From Pseudomonas taiwanensis DSM 21245 (GTDB lineage Bacteria; Pseudomonadota; Gammaproteobacteria; Pseudomonadales; Pseudomonadaceae), in contig NZ_KE384451.1 of NCBI RefSeq assembly GCF_000425785.1, forward strand, positions 41,283-105,282: DNA of 64,000 bases, written 5' to 3'. The notes under the pieces were generated by a model. The model was not told the DNA's origin. It ran no database searches and saw nothing but the letters and a program-made list of their open reading frames with translations. Positions 1-7,225 of this stretch are shown here, piece by piece; the first letter of the stretch is position 1; each line of letters starts with the position of its first letter. A program made the translations under genes and the position numbers.

Positions 1-1
1 C

Positions 2-292
2 CAGGACCAGCTGGACCGTATGTTCCGCGACCGCATGTACCGTGCCGATGGCCAGCCGGCCGACGTCGATGAAAAGGGCCGTCTGCGCCTGGACGATTGG
101 GAGCTGCGCGACGACGTACAGGACGCCTGCAAGGCGCTGTGGCCGCAAGTGACCACCGAGAACCTGTTCGAGCTGACCGACTATGCCGGTTACAAGAAGC
201 AGTTCCTCAACCTGTTCGGTTTCGAGCGTGCTGACGTCAACTACGACGAAGATGTGGCTACCGACGTGAAGTTCGACTGCATCGAGCTGTAA
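2..292 (+). CDS. fabV: Enoyl-ACP reductase FabV, C-terminal fragment
   Basis: The frame is open from base 2 to a TAA at 290-292; the start lies outside the window. The 96 or so visible residues match the C-terminal end of FabV (trans-2-enoyl-CoA/ACP reductase), including the stretch LFELTDYAGYKKQFLNLFGF. FabV is an NADH-dependent short-chain dehydrogenase-type enzyme that reduces the enoyl double bond in the last step of type II fatty acid elongation and confers intrinsic triclosan tolerance in pseudomonads. The catalytic Tyr-(8)-Lys motif is upstream of the visible part, so activity cannot be judged here. A REP-like palindrome follows the stop codon. Confidence 0.9.
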   Translation, partial: QDQLDRMFRDRMYRADGQPADVDEKGRLRLDDWELRDDVQDACKALWPQVTTENLFELTDYAGYKKQFLNLFGFERADVNYDEDVATDVKFDCIEL

Positions 293-314
293 TCGGGTCC
301 GGCCCGTACTGCCC

Positions 315-380
315 CTAATCGCCGACAAGTCGGCTCCTGCAAATCCTGTAGGGGTCGGCGTGCCGGCGATAGGGCCGGTA
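315..380. repeat. REP-like palindromic element
   Basis: Two degenerate palindromic units (GCCGACAAGTCGGCTCCTG and GTCGGCGTGCCGGCGA) face each other across a short spacer with CTGCA/CTGTAGG arms. This is the usual look of Pseudomonas REP pairs after a stop codon. Confidence 0.6.
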
Positions 381-431
381 CAGACATGCCATTTTTTGCT
401 AGCGTTGGCGCACAACAACAGGACGCGCGCC

Positions 432-1343
432 ATGAGCAGCCTTACCCAGCCCGCCACTGCTTTTCGTCACGCCACCGCCGACGGCTACAGCCTCGGAGGT
501 TTCCTCTGGCGTCACGCCGAACCCGACGCCCAGCGTCCCCTGGTGATCATCAACGCCGCCACTTCGGTGCGTTGCCGCTACTACTCGCGTTTTGCCGACT
601 ACCTGTTCGCCCACGGCTGGGATGTGCTGACCTACGACTACCGTGGCATCGGCGAGTCACGCCCGAATTCGCTACGCGGGTTCAAGGCGTCCTGGAGTGA
701 CTGGGGGCAGTTGGATTTCGAAGCCATGCTGACCTATGCCGCACAGCAGTTTCCAGGGCAGCCCGTGGATGTGGTCGGGCACAGCTTCGGCGGTTGCGCA
801 GTAGGACTGGCGCCGTCGGCCGGGCAGGTGCGGCGAGTGGTGATGGTAGGGGCGCAATTCGCCTATTGGCGTGACTATGCGGCGGACCAGCGTTGGCGGC
901 TGTTGGGTAAATGGCATGTGGTGATGCCGTTGTTGACGCGGGTTTTCGGGTATTTCCCCGGCAAGCGTCTGGGCTGGATGGAAGATACACCGGCGGGGGT
1001 GGTACAGGACTGGACGGCGCGCACTCCACGTTACGAGCAGCGCCCCAGCGGGAGGCAGCTGCAAGGCTTGCCCTTTGCCCAGGTGCGCGCTGCGACGCTG
1101 GCGATCAGCCTGACCGACGACCCGTTTGGCACGGTGGCGGCGACAGAGCGCCTGCTGGGGTACTTGAAGCATGCACAGCGGTTGCACCTGCGCCTGGCGC
1201 CTGTGGATATCTCAGTCCGAGAGATCGGCCATTTCGCATTCTTCCACGACCGCTTCCGCGAGCCGCTGTGGCCGATTGCGCTTGCCTGGTTGCAGCGGGG
1301 GGAGGTTTCGGCCGAGTGGGCGGGGCAGATCTTTTCGGCCTGA
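432..1343 (+). CDS. Alpha/beta hydrolase (serine aminopeptidase S33-like)
   Basis: A 303-residue cytoplasmic alpha/beta hydrolase of unknown substrate. The nucleophile elbow VVGHSFGG places the catalytic Ser near residue 118. The oxyanion-side motif YDYRGIGES lies near residue 70 and the late EIGHFAFF supplies the likely catalytic His. Length and motif order fit the family annotated as 'serine aminopeptidase S33 / YheT-like' in pseudomonads. I chose the ATG at 432 (MSSLTQP) over an in-frame ATG at 360 because the upstream stretch falls inside the REP-like repeat. No strong ribosome-binding site is visible for either. It is a single gene, followed at once by a REP pair. Confidence 0.8.
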   Translation: MSSLTQPATAFRHATADGYSLGGFLWRHAEPDAQRPLVIINAATSVRCRYYSRFADYLFAHGWDVLTYDYRGIGESRPNSLRGFKASWSDWGQLDFEAMLTYAAQQFPGQPVDVVGHSFGGCAVGLAPSAGQVRRVVMVGAQFAYWRDYAADQRWRLLGKWHVVMPLLTRVFGYFPGKRLGWMEDTPAGVVQDWTARTPRYEQRPSGRQLQGLPFAQVRAATLAISLTDDPFGTVAATERLLGYLKHAQRLHLRLAPVDISVREIGHFAFFHDRFREPLWPIALAWLQRGEVSAEWAGQIFSA

Positions 1344-1402
1344 TTGCCGGCAAGCCGGCCCCTGCAGCGGTCTTGCAGGACCCGGCTTGCCGGCGATGAA
1401 TC
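1342..1402. repeat. REP pair (inverted)
   Basis: ATTGCCGGCAAGCCGG and CCGGCTTGCCGGCGAT stand as inverted arms around CCCCTGCA/TGCAGGA, forming a long hairpin between convergent genes. It probably also helps to end transcription from both sides. Confidence 0.75.
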
Positions 1403-1411
1403 ACGCGGGGC

Positions 1412-1753
1412 TCACGCCAGGCGCGAGAGTGGCTGCTCGGCGAACTTCACGCCAGCCAAACCCTGCTTGATCAGTGCACGGATATTGCCGTGGTCGCTGC
1501 CTTCAGGGGTCGCCAGCACGCTGCGGTAGTGCTCGCCGAATGCCAGCAGTGCTTCCTCATCGCTCAGGCCTTCCAGCAGGGCCAGGCCCAAGGTCTTGCA
1601 CGAGCCTTCGTTCTGGCCGGCGGCGTTCTCGACACCGCCGTTGTTGAAGGCCTGCGGCTGGTAGCTGTAGTGGGCGGCAATGAACGCCAGGGTGTCGGCA
1701 AAGACGTGTTCGCCGCTGGTCAGGCTGGCGCGCAGGGAATTCAGATCAGTCAC
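1412..1753 (-). CDS. HopJ type III effector family protein
   Basis: A 113-residue protein starting MTDLNSLRASLTSGEHVFADTLA and matching the HopJ family. The name derives from a plant-pathogen effector, but the family is widely conserved in saprophytic Pseudomonas, where its role is unknown. I chose the GTG at 1753 because an AAGGAAAA ribosome-binding site precedes it and the family begins at this point; an ATG far upstream would read through the neighbouring gene. The start overlaps the stop of the DUF1244 gene by 8 bp, so translation is likely coupled in a folM-DUF1244-hopJ operon. Confidence 0.8.
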   Translation of the reverse strand: MTDLNSLRASLTSGEHVFADTLAFIAAHYSYQPQAFNNGGVENAAGQNEGSCKTLGLALLEGLSDEEALLAFGEHYRSVLATPEGSDHGNIRALIKQGLAGVKFAEQPLSRLA

Positions 1754-2042
1754 GAGGTTTTCCTTTTTCAAACGCCGCTTGCTGCTCGGCGCTGGCTTCT
1801 TTCTGGTATTGGGCTTTCCACTCGGCGTAGGGCATGCCGTACACCGCTTCGCGCGCATCATCCATGCTCAGTTCGACCTGGCGCTCGTCGGCGGCGGCCT
1901 TGTACCACTTCGACAGGCAGTTTCGGCAGAAGCCGGAGAGGTTCATCAGGTCGATGTTCTGAACATCGGTGCGTTTTTGCAGGTGTTCGACCAGGCGCCG
2001 GAATGCGGCGGCCTCGAGTTCGAGTTGCTGTTGAGGCGTCAT
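1746..2042 (-). CDS. DUF1244 family protein
   Basis: A 98-residue soluble protein of the DUF1244 family. A central SGFCRNCLSKWY segment has two cysteines that could bind metal or form a disulfide, and the C-terminal part is rich in charge and alanine. Function is unknown. It lies 9 bp downstream of folM and overlaps hopJ, so the three genes are probably co-transcribed. Confidence 0.8.
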   Translation of the reverse strand: MTPQQQLELEAAAFRRLVEHLQKRTDVQNIDLMNLSGFCRNCLSKWYKAAADERQVELSMDDAREAVYGMPYAEWKAQYQKEASAEQQAAFEKGKPRD

Positions 2043-2051
2043 GGGGTTCTC

Positions 2052-2744
2052 TCAGGTCATGCGATTCTTCAGGTGACGGCCGCCATTGATGACCACCTGG
2101 CTGCCGGTGCTGTACTGGCTGGCAAGCAGGTATTTGACCGTCTCGATCAGTGGGCCGGCGCCGGGTTCGAATTCCAGCAGGGCCTTTTTCAGCGTCTGCT
2201 GGCGGTACGCTTCATCGCCGCCTTCCTTGAGGATCAACAGGCCCGGGAGGATACCGTTGACATGCACCTTGGGCGCATATTTTTCGGCGAATGACAGCAC
2301 CATGTTCTGCAATGCGGCCTTGGTGGCGGCATAGCCGATGTGGCTCTTGCTGCCGCGCGAGGAGGTCTCGTCGCAGATGTGAATGATATCGGCCTTGTCC
2401 ACCTTGGACAGCAGGCCGCCCAGTGCCAGGTTCAGGTGGTAGGGCGCTTCGACGTGAAGGCGGAACATGGTCTCGAGGTTGTCGAGGCCGTCATCCAGCC
2501 ACAGCGAAGCGTTGTGGATGATCGCTCGCAATCCGTCGTAATGACTGTGCAGGAAGTCGATCAATGCCTGGCGATCGGCCTGCTGGCAGAGGTCGGCCTT
2601 GAACGGGACGATATTCGGGTGCGCAGGTTGCGGCTGGAGGCTGCGGCTGGCACTGATCACCGTATGGCCGGCCTGTGCCAGTTCGAGGGCCAGAGCCAGC
2701 CCGACACGCTGGCTGGCTCCGGTAACGAGGATTGGGCTGTTCAT
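2052..2744 (-). CDS. folM: Dihydromonapterin reductase FolM (short-chain dehydrogenase)
   Basis: A 230-residue SDR enzyme. The N-terminal TGASQRVG is the nucleotide-binding glycine motif, IIHNASLW corresponds to the NAG strand, and YAATK (about residue 149) carries the catalytic Tyr and Lys. FolM reduces dihydromonapterin to tetrahydromonapterin with NADPH, making the pterin cofactor used by phenylalanine hydroxylase in Pseudomonas, and has weak dihydrofolate reductase activity. Length and the QRVG motif fit FolM rather than a generic SDR. It is the first gene of the folM-DUF1244-hopJ set. Phe hydroxylation would feed the homogentisate pathway encoded further on in this window. Confidence 0.85.
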   Translation of the reverse strand: MNSPILVTGASQRVGLALALELAQAGHTVISASRSLQPQPAHPNIVPFKADLCQQADRQALIDFLHSHYDGLRAIIHNASLWLDDGLDNLETMFRLHVEAPYHLNLALGGLLSKVDKADIIHICDETSSRGSKSHIGYAATKAALQNMVLSFAEKYAPKVHVNGILPGLLILKEGGDEAYRQQTLKKALLEFEPGAGPLIETVKYLLASQYSTGSQVVINGGRHLKNRMT

Positions 2745-2821
2745 GTTCGGGCGGTCAACTTGTCTGTCCTTTCATTGCTGACCAGCATACCCGAACTGTT
2801 TCCCTCTTGCGTGGCCTGGCC

Positions 2822-3382
2822 TCAACGGCTGCGTAGCGCCGCGCCGGTGTGTGGCGTGGCATTAAGCCAGTTGGCCAGCAGGCGGGTGGAGAGAGGAATG
2901 AAGACATAGACCATCACGGGGGTCAGCATCAGTGTGCTGAGCATCACCCGGGGTACCAGGTCCAAGGCCGCCAGCCAATGGCCGAACAGCAGATTGAACA
3001 GCAGCGAAACCGGGAAGAAGGCGAGCCAGATAGCAACGGCTTGCTTCCAACGCGGCGGTTTTTGCACCATATTAGTGCCGAACCAGTCGTCAATGCCGGT
3101 TACGCGCCTCTCTTTGGGGCGCTCGAACAGGCCGTTGCCCCGCTGCAACCAGGCTCGGCGCGAGGCGGAATGTTCCCAAGCGTGCAGGGTGGGTTCGTCG
3201 CTGAAGCGGAAGATGATCTGAAATTCATCGCCATCGTGGGGCGGTGCGAGGATGCCCGAACCAAGATAGCCGGGAAAATCGGTGGCCAGTTGCTCGCCTT
3301 CGTGTAGCCAGGCCAGCAAGTCCTGGTAGCGGCCATGGGCGGCGCGACGTGACACCATCAGGGTGACGGGTGGCGTAGACAT
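2822..3382 (-). CDS. ABM-domain membrane protein
   Basis: A 186-residue protein with an N-terminal antibiotic-biosynthesis-monooxygenase-type (dimeric ferredoxin-like) domain at about residues 5-100, containing FPGYLGSGIL and FQIIFRF. Two hydrophobic helices follow at about 120-140 and 150-172. Such membrane-tethered ABM proteins are common in Proteobacteria with no assigned reaction. The ATG at 3382 is preceded by AGGAG at a proper distance, so longer frames were rejected. It is divergent from the MerR regulator at 3601, and the shared 218-bp gap makes it a possible target of that regulator (inference). Confidence 0.75.
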   Translation of the reverse strand: MSTPPVTLMVSRRAAHGRYQDLLAWLHEGEQLATDFPGYLGSGILAPPHDGDEFQIIFRFSDEPTLHAWEHSASRRAWLQRGNGLFERPKERRVTGIDDWFGTNMVQKPPRWKQAVAIWLAFFPVSLLFNLLFGHWLAALDLVPRVMLSTLMLTPVMVYVFIPLSTRLLANWLNATPHTGAALRSR

Positions 3383-3530
3383 CGTGTATCTCCTGACGAC
3401 GGGGCTGGCGGGTAGCTGGCCCCTTGGCTGTGTCGCCCGGGGTGGTGGGCGACGCAGGCGAACATGCAAGAATCGGGCACGGATTATCGCGACTGTTGAG
3501 CGCCAGGCAAGTCTCAGGCGGCGAACGGTC

Positions 3531-3552
3531 ACAGACCGATAATCTATTCTGT
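3531..3552. promoter_or_regulatory. Inverted repeat ACAGA-N12-TCTGT upstream of pplR3-like gene
   Basis: Perfect 5-bp arms separated by 12 bp lie between the ABM gene and the MerR-family gene, 49 bp before the latter's ATG. The position fits an operator. The sequence does not match the PplR1 direct-repeat consensus that I recall (TRTACA-N12-TGTAYA), so assignment is open. Confidence 0.35.
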
Positions 3553-3600
3553 CGTAGTAGTATGCGCGTTCAATCAAAGCGCACAGGGTGCTTAGTGCAG

Positions 3601-4527
3601 ATGAACAAAACGGCAATGGAGGCCGGCCTGGAACACCAGGACCTGTTTCCAATCCGCGAAGTTTCCCGCCTCACGGGCGTCAACCCGGTGACCCTGCGTG
3701 CCTGGGAGAGGCGCTACGGGCTGATCCAACCGACCCGAACCGACAGTGGCCATCGTCTTTATTCCCAAGCCGATATCGACGACATTCGCCTGATCCTGGG
3801 CTGGCTCGAGCGTGGTGTCGCGGTGAGCAAGGTCGGTGGCATTCTTGCCCGAGGCCAGGCCGTGGCGCGCGAAGCCCGTCCCGCCGTCACAGCCAATGCC
3901 CAGGGGCCGTGCCAGGCCCGGTTACGCGAGGCCTTGCGCACCTTCGACAGCGCGATTCTGGGGCAGTTGTTCGACCAGGCATTGGCCCATGGCACCCTAC
4001 AGAACGCTTTCACGGAGCTGTTTCTGCCGGTCTGGCACGATCTGGCGGCAGGGCATGGGATGTTTGGGCAGACCAGCGAATGGCTGTTCCTTGATCAGTT
4101 CTTGCGAGGACGCGTGCTGTCGCTGCTGCAGTCTTCGCGCAAGAGCGGTACTCAGCGAGTGCTGATGGCGGCTCTGCCCGGGCCTTGCCAAGAGCTGGAG
4201 TTGCTGGTGGCCGGCCTGCTCTTGAGCAGTGATGACGTGGCGGTGACCTTGCTGGCCCCAGGGCAACCGCTTGAAGAGCTCACGCTGGTCTGCGAGCGGT
4301 TGCGTCCCGCTGCCTTGGTGATGTTCTCCAATCACCTGACGCTGGACCTTGGCAAACGTTTGGTGCGCCTGGTGGTGGGGCTGGAGTGCCCACTACTCTT
4401 GGCTGGAGAAGCCGCGGAGCTGGCCCAGGACAGTCTGGCAGGAAGCCCGGTGGCGTGTCTGGGCGCTGAGGCGGGGTTGATGCGGCGGCGCTTGCGGCAG
4501 TTTCTGGCCGGTCAGCTCGATACCTGA
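3601..4527 (+). CDS. pplR3: MerR-family class II LitR/CarH-type light-response regulator (PplR3-like)
   Basis: A 308-residue regulator. The N-terminal MerR helix-turn-helix (about residues 15-85) contains REVSRLTGVNPVTLRAWERR and YGLI. It is followed by a LitR/CarH-type C-terminal region resembling a cobalamin-binding helical bundle plus Rossmann domain. I do not see a clear ExxxH-type B12 motif, consistent with class II members that sense light through partner proteins. In P. putida, PplR3 is encoded next to the blue-light receptor PpSB1-LOV and acts with PplR1/PplR2 on photoinducible genes (published work, recalled). The same neighbour occurs here. I chose the ATG at 3601 because it opens just before the HTH; ATGs at 3562 and 3616 are alternatives without better ribosome sites. 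Its 3' end overlaps the convergent PilZ-like gene by 16 bp. Confidence 0.8.
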   Translation: MNKTAMEAGLEHQDLFPIREVSRLTGVNPVTLRAWERRYGLIQPTRTDSGHRLYSQADIDDIRLILGWLERGVAVSKVGGILARGQAVAREARPAVTANAQGPCQARLREALRTFDSAILGQLFDQALAHGTLQNAFTELFLPVWHDLAAGHGMFGQTSEWLFLDQFLRGRVLSLLQSSRKSGTQRVLMAALPGPCQELELLVAGLLLSSDDVAVTLLAPGQPLEELTLVCERLRPAALVMFSNHLTLDLGKRLVRLVVGLECPLLLAGEAAELAQDSLAGSPVACLGAEAGLMRRRLRQFLAGQLDT

Positions 4528-5129
4528 GCGTACAGTTCAGGGTGGGCCTGGCGATGTGCCTGGAGAATGTACTCGCGCAGCCGCTCGATTTCTTCAGCCG
4601 GGCTTTGGCTCAGGTCATAGGCAGCCAGATCTGGACCAATGCGCCGGCCCAGAGTCCCCTGCAACTCGATCGGTGTGATTCCACCTGGGGCGAAATACAG
4701 CTCGAAATGCGCTGGGGCATGCTTGAGGTCACGAACTTCCAGCAGCGCCCCTTTGAAGGAGATTTCGCGCACCCACAGTCCGCTGACCTTGTCGTGAGCA
4801 TCGAGCAACGCGCTCGGCTGGTCCAGCGTCAGGCGCCAGGGACGCAGCATCGGGCCGTCCTCGTAGATTTCCGGTGAGCCCAGTTGCAGGTGCAGGGCGT
4901 GGAACTCGTCTTCGACCAGTTGCAGCGGGAAGCTGATCTGCTGGTTGTTGAATTGGGCCTGCAACGTCACCTGCTCATTGGCCACCAGGCGGGTGAGCAA
5001 GGTCTGGATGCGGCGGTCGCCATTGACCAGCAGGCTCGACATGGGGTCGGCCAGGTTCAGCTGCGGCGTGTGCTGCATGCCCTGTATGAAGTCCAGCTCG
5101 TCCTGGGTCAGGAGCGCGTTTGCTTGCAT
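4512..5129 (-). CDS. PilZ-like domain protein next to LOV photoreceptor
   Basis: A 205-residue soluble protein without signal or membrane segment. RPWR near residue 107 and VREISFKGALLEV near residues 130-142 resemble the RxxxR and (D/N)xSxxG signatures of PilZ c-di-GMP-binding domains, and the N-terminal half resembles a YcgR-type beta-barrel. The match is by eye; the Asp position of the second motif is Glu, so binding is uncertain. It lies 56 bp downstream of the LOV gene on the same strand and is probably co-transcribed with it. The ATG at 5129 was chosen because the upstream in-frame sequence overlaps the LOV gene. Confidence 0.6.
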   Translation of the reverse strand: MQANALLTQDELDFIQGMQHTPQLNLADPMSSLLVNGDRRIQTLLTRLVANEQVTLQAQFNNQQISFPLQLVEDEFHALHLQLGSPEIYEDGPMLRPWRLTLDQPSALLDAHDKVSGLWVREISFKGALLEVRDLKHAPAHFELYFAPGGITPIELQGTLGRRIGPDLAAYDLSQSPAEEIERLREYILQAHRQAHPELYAQVSS

Positions 5130-5185
5130 GATCGAACTCGGAGGCGATTTCTTCAACGGGATGGACAATGCTCCTGGGGCTTGGT

Positions 5186-5614
5186 TCAGGTACGTTCGTC
5201 GGAATTCAGGCGGGCATTGAGTTCGGCCAGCTCGCGCTCCAGCTCGACCTGCCGGCTGACATCCTTCTGGATGCCGATGAAATAGGTTCGTTGCTCGGCG
5301 TCGTTCTTGACCGGTGTGATGGACAACTCGTTCCAGAAAGCCGTGCCGTCCTTGCGGTAGTTGCGTAGCACTTCTCGGCACGGGCGGCCTTCGGCGAGGG
5401 CTTTGCGGATGCGCGCACGGCCGAGTTGATCGCGATCGTCGGCCTGCAGGAAACGGCAGTCCTGGTAGAGAATCTCGTCCCGGCTGTATCCGGTCAGGCG
5501 TTCGAACGCCGCGTTCACGTAGATCAGGATGGTGTCTTCGCCCTCCTGTTCGGCAACCACGATACCGTCGTTGGACGCATCGACCATGGATTGCAGCAAT
5601 TGCGCGTTGATCAT
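5186..5614 (-). CDS. ppSB1-LOV: Short LOV blue-light photoreceptor (PpSB1-LOV type)
   Basis: A 142-residue single-domain LOV protein with short N- and C-terminal helices. QDCRFLQADDRDQ carries the photoactive cysteine at residue 53, which forms the flavin-C4a adduct under blue light. NYRKDGTAFWNELSI and the terminal YFIGIQKDVS complete the FMN pocket, and the C-terminal QVELERELAELNARL is the Jalpha coiled coil used for dimerisation. Sequence and length match P. putida PpSB1-LOV, whose dark recovery takes days. It has no effector domain, so signal must pass by protein contact, probably to the PplR-type regulator encoded nearby. It is divergent from the flavodoxin gene. Confidence 0.95.
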   Translation of the reverse strand: MINAQLLQSMVDASNDGIVVAEQEGEDTILIYVNAAFERLTGYSRDEILYQDCRFLQADDRDQLGRARIRKALAEGRPCREVLRNYRKDGTAFWNELSITPVKNDAEQRTYFIGIQKDVSRQVELERELAELNARLNSDERT

Positions 5615-5719
5615 GTCCGGGCCATCAATTGAAAAGGAGGACTATGGTAGAGGCGGCCTTTTGCCAGCGCCGGATGTTAGTATCCTATGTTTTCACTCAG
5701 TTTCGGAATCCTCTCCCCG

Positions 5720-6175
5720 ATGAAAGTCGCCATTATTTCCGGGTCGGTGTATGGCACCGCCGAAGAAGTCGCCCGTCACGCCGAGTCCTTGCTCAAGGCA
5801 GCAGGTTTCGACGCCTGGCACGCTGCGCGGGCTACGTTGCAGGATTTGCAGGGCTTCGCGCCAGAGGCCTTGCTGGCGGTCACCTCGACCACCGGCATGG
5901 GTGAGCTGCCGGACAACCTCATGCCGCTGTACTGCACCATTCGTGACACCTTGCCCGCTGCCTGGCGTGGCCTGCCGGGCGCGGTGATCGCCCTGGGCGA
6001 CTCCAGCTACGGTGATACCTTCTGCGGTGGCGGCGAGCAAATGCGCGAGCTGTTCGCCGAACTGGGCGTGCGTGAAGTGCAGCCGATGCTGCGTCTGGAT
6101 GCGAGCGAGACGGTAACCCCGGAGGCCGATGCCGAGCCTTGGCTGGCCGAGCTGGCCCAGGCGCTCAAAGGCTGA
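5720..6175 (+). CDS. Small flavodoxin (MioC-like)
   Basis: A 151-residue FMN-binding electron carrier. The phosphate loop is SGSVYGTAEEVA at residues 8-19, STTGMGELPDN is the 50s-type isoalloxazine loop, and ALGDSSYGDTFCGGG is the second flavin loop. Length and loops fit the short MioC/YqcA class rather than the long-chain nif-type flavodoxins. Partners are not indicated. The ATG at 5720 starts the beta-1 strand; the upstream ATG at 5687 would add 11 hydrophobic residues not expected for the family. A strong AAAGGAGG at 5633-5640 sits too close to an out-of-frame ATG at 5644 to serve this gene. Confidence 0.85.
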   Translation: MKVAIISGSVYGTAEEVARHAESLLKAAGFDAWHAARATLQDLQGFAPEALLAVTSTTGMGELPDNLMPLYCTIRDTLPAAWRGLPGAVIALGDSSYGDTFCGGGEQMRELFAELGVREVQPMLRLDASETVTPEADAEPWLAELAQALKG

Positions 6176-6182
6176 TTCCAGC

Positions 6183-6219
6183 GGCTCCTGCCAGGTCCGC
6201 TGCGGACCTCGCAGGAGCC
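6183..6219. terminator. REP-type hairpin between convergent genes
   Basis: GGCTCCTGC (6183-6191) pairs with GCAGGAGCC (6211-6219), with a nested AGGTCCGC/GCGGACCT stem inside. There is no T-tract. It probably separates the flavodoxin and LysR transcription units, and a REP motif (GCCGGCTTGGCGGCGATG) follows directly. Confidence 0.5.
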
Positions 6220-6250
6220 GGCTTGGCGGCGATGAGGTCGGTCAAGACGC

Positions 6251-7129
6251 TCAAGGCGCCTGCCGCACCATTTGCAACCATGCCTGCGCCGCCCGCGACA
6301 GATAGGCCCCGCGCCGCCAGATAAAAGCGATGTCCCAGCGCAGCTCCGTGGGCGCGCGCAGTGCCAGGCGCACCACTCCGGGGCGCTCCAGCGCTTTTGC
6401 CACCACCCGGGGCAGCAGCACCACGCCTTGGCCCGCTGCCACCAGCGCAGCCAGAAAGTCAGCCTGGCCGCTGCGTCCACCTTCCTTCGGCGTGAATCCC
6501 TGCTGCTGACAAGCCTTGAGCAAGCGGTCGTTCAGTACGAAGCTGCGCTGGTACAGCAGAAACGGTGTCTCGGCCAACTGATGTAGATCGATCTGGCCCA
6601 GGCCCGCCAATGCATGCCCAGCCGGCAACAGCACATCCAAAGGCTCGTTACAGAACGGTTGGTACGCGAAGGCCGGGTCACTGGGCGTCAGGCTGCCGCC
6701 AAGTTCCAGTTCGCCGGTTCTCACCGCTTGTTCCATGCTGTGGCTGCCGCCTTCGAGCAGTTGGATCGAGATATTCGGGTAGCGCCGTCGATACTCGGCG
6801 AACAGCCCCGCGAACAAGGCATCGCTGCCTAACAGCGGCAGGCCAAGGCGCAGTTCACCCCGGCCCATCTGGTTCAGGTCGTCGAGTTCTTCGAGTAGCG
6901 CCTGGCGTTGGCGCAGCAAGGCTTCGCCACGCTCAAGGACGATGCGCCCGGCAGCGGTCAGGTGCAGCTGCGAAGCCTGGCGCTCCAGCAGGGGCTGGCC
7001 TACATCTTGCTCAAGTTGAGCGACCTGTTTGCTGACCGCGGACTGGCTGATGTGCAGGGTGTGCGCGGCTTGCGTGAACCCCCCGCGGTTGACCACTTCG
7101 ATGAAGCTACGCAGTTGTTTGAATTCCAT
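6251..7129 (-). CDS. LysR-family regulator (CidR-like) divergent from LrgA/LrgB genes
   Basis: A 292-residue LysR-type regulator. The winged HTH at residues 1-60 includes FTQAAHTLHISQSAVSKQVAQLE, and the effector-binding domain (about 90-290) begins GELRLGLP. It is divergent from the holin-like gene pair, the usual position of CidR-type regulators, which answer to acetate or overflow metabolism. The ATG at 7129 gives the family-standard start MEFKQLRSFIEV; an ATG at 7168 would add 13 atypical residues. The palindrome at 7137-7151 is the likely autoregulatory site. Confidence 0.85.
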   Translation of the reverse strand: MEFKQLRSFIEVVNRGGFTQAAHTLHISQSAVSKQVAQLEQDVGQPLLERQASQLHLTAAGRIVLERGEALLRQRQALLEELDDLNQMGRGELRLGLPLLGSDALFAGLFAEYRRRYPNISIQLLEGGSHSMEQAVRTGELELGGSLTPSDPAFAYQPFCNEPLDVLLPAGHALAGLGQIDLHQLAETPFLLYQRSFVLNDRLLKACQQQGFTPKEGGRSGQADFLAALVAAGQGVVLLPRVVAKALERPGVVRLALRAPTELRWDIAFIWRRGAYLSRAAQAWLQMVRQAP

Positions 7130-7136
7130 GGCCTGA

Positions 7137-7151
7137 ATTCCAAAATGGAAT
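7137..7151. promoter_or_regulatory. LysR-type operator ATTCC-N5-GGAAT
   Basis: ATTCCAAAATGGAAT is a perfect 5-5-5 palindrome that contains a T-N11-A LysR box. It lies in the gap between the divergent LysR gene and the LrgA-type gene, 8 bp before the LysR ATG. Confidence 0.55.
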
Positions 7152-7225
7152 GCCGTGCAGTCTAACAATTCGCTTCTGGCCTAGGCAGGCAAATTTTAAG
7201 ATGAGGGCCTGTCGAGGACTCCCCC

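Noticed and set aside
1412..1753. HopJ homologue as evidence of plant pathogenicity
   Set aside because: The family is conserved in non-pathogenic pseudomonads and no type III secretion genes are present in the window.
3383..5720. Search for the PplR direct repeat TRTACA-N12-TGTAYA around the light module
   Set aside because: No acceptable match seen in the 3383-3600 or 5615-5719 gaps.
5633..5904. Strong AAAGGAGG followed by ATG at 5644 opening a 5629-5904 frame overlapping the flavodoxin
   Set aside because: Spacing of 3 nt is too short, the frame runs out of phase through the flavodoxin gene and its translation is Arg-rich shadow sequence.
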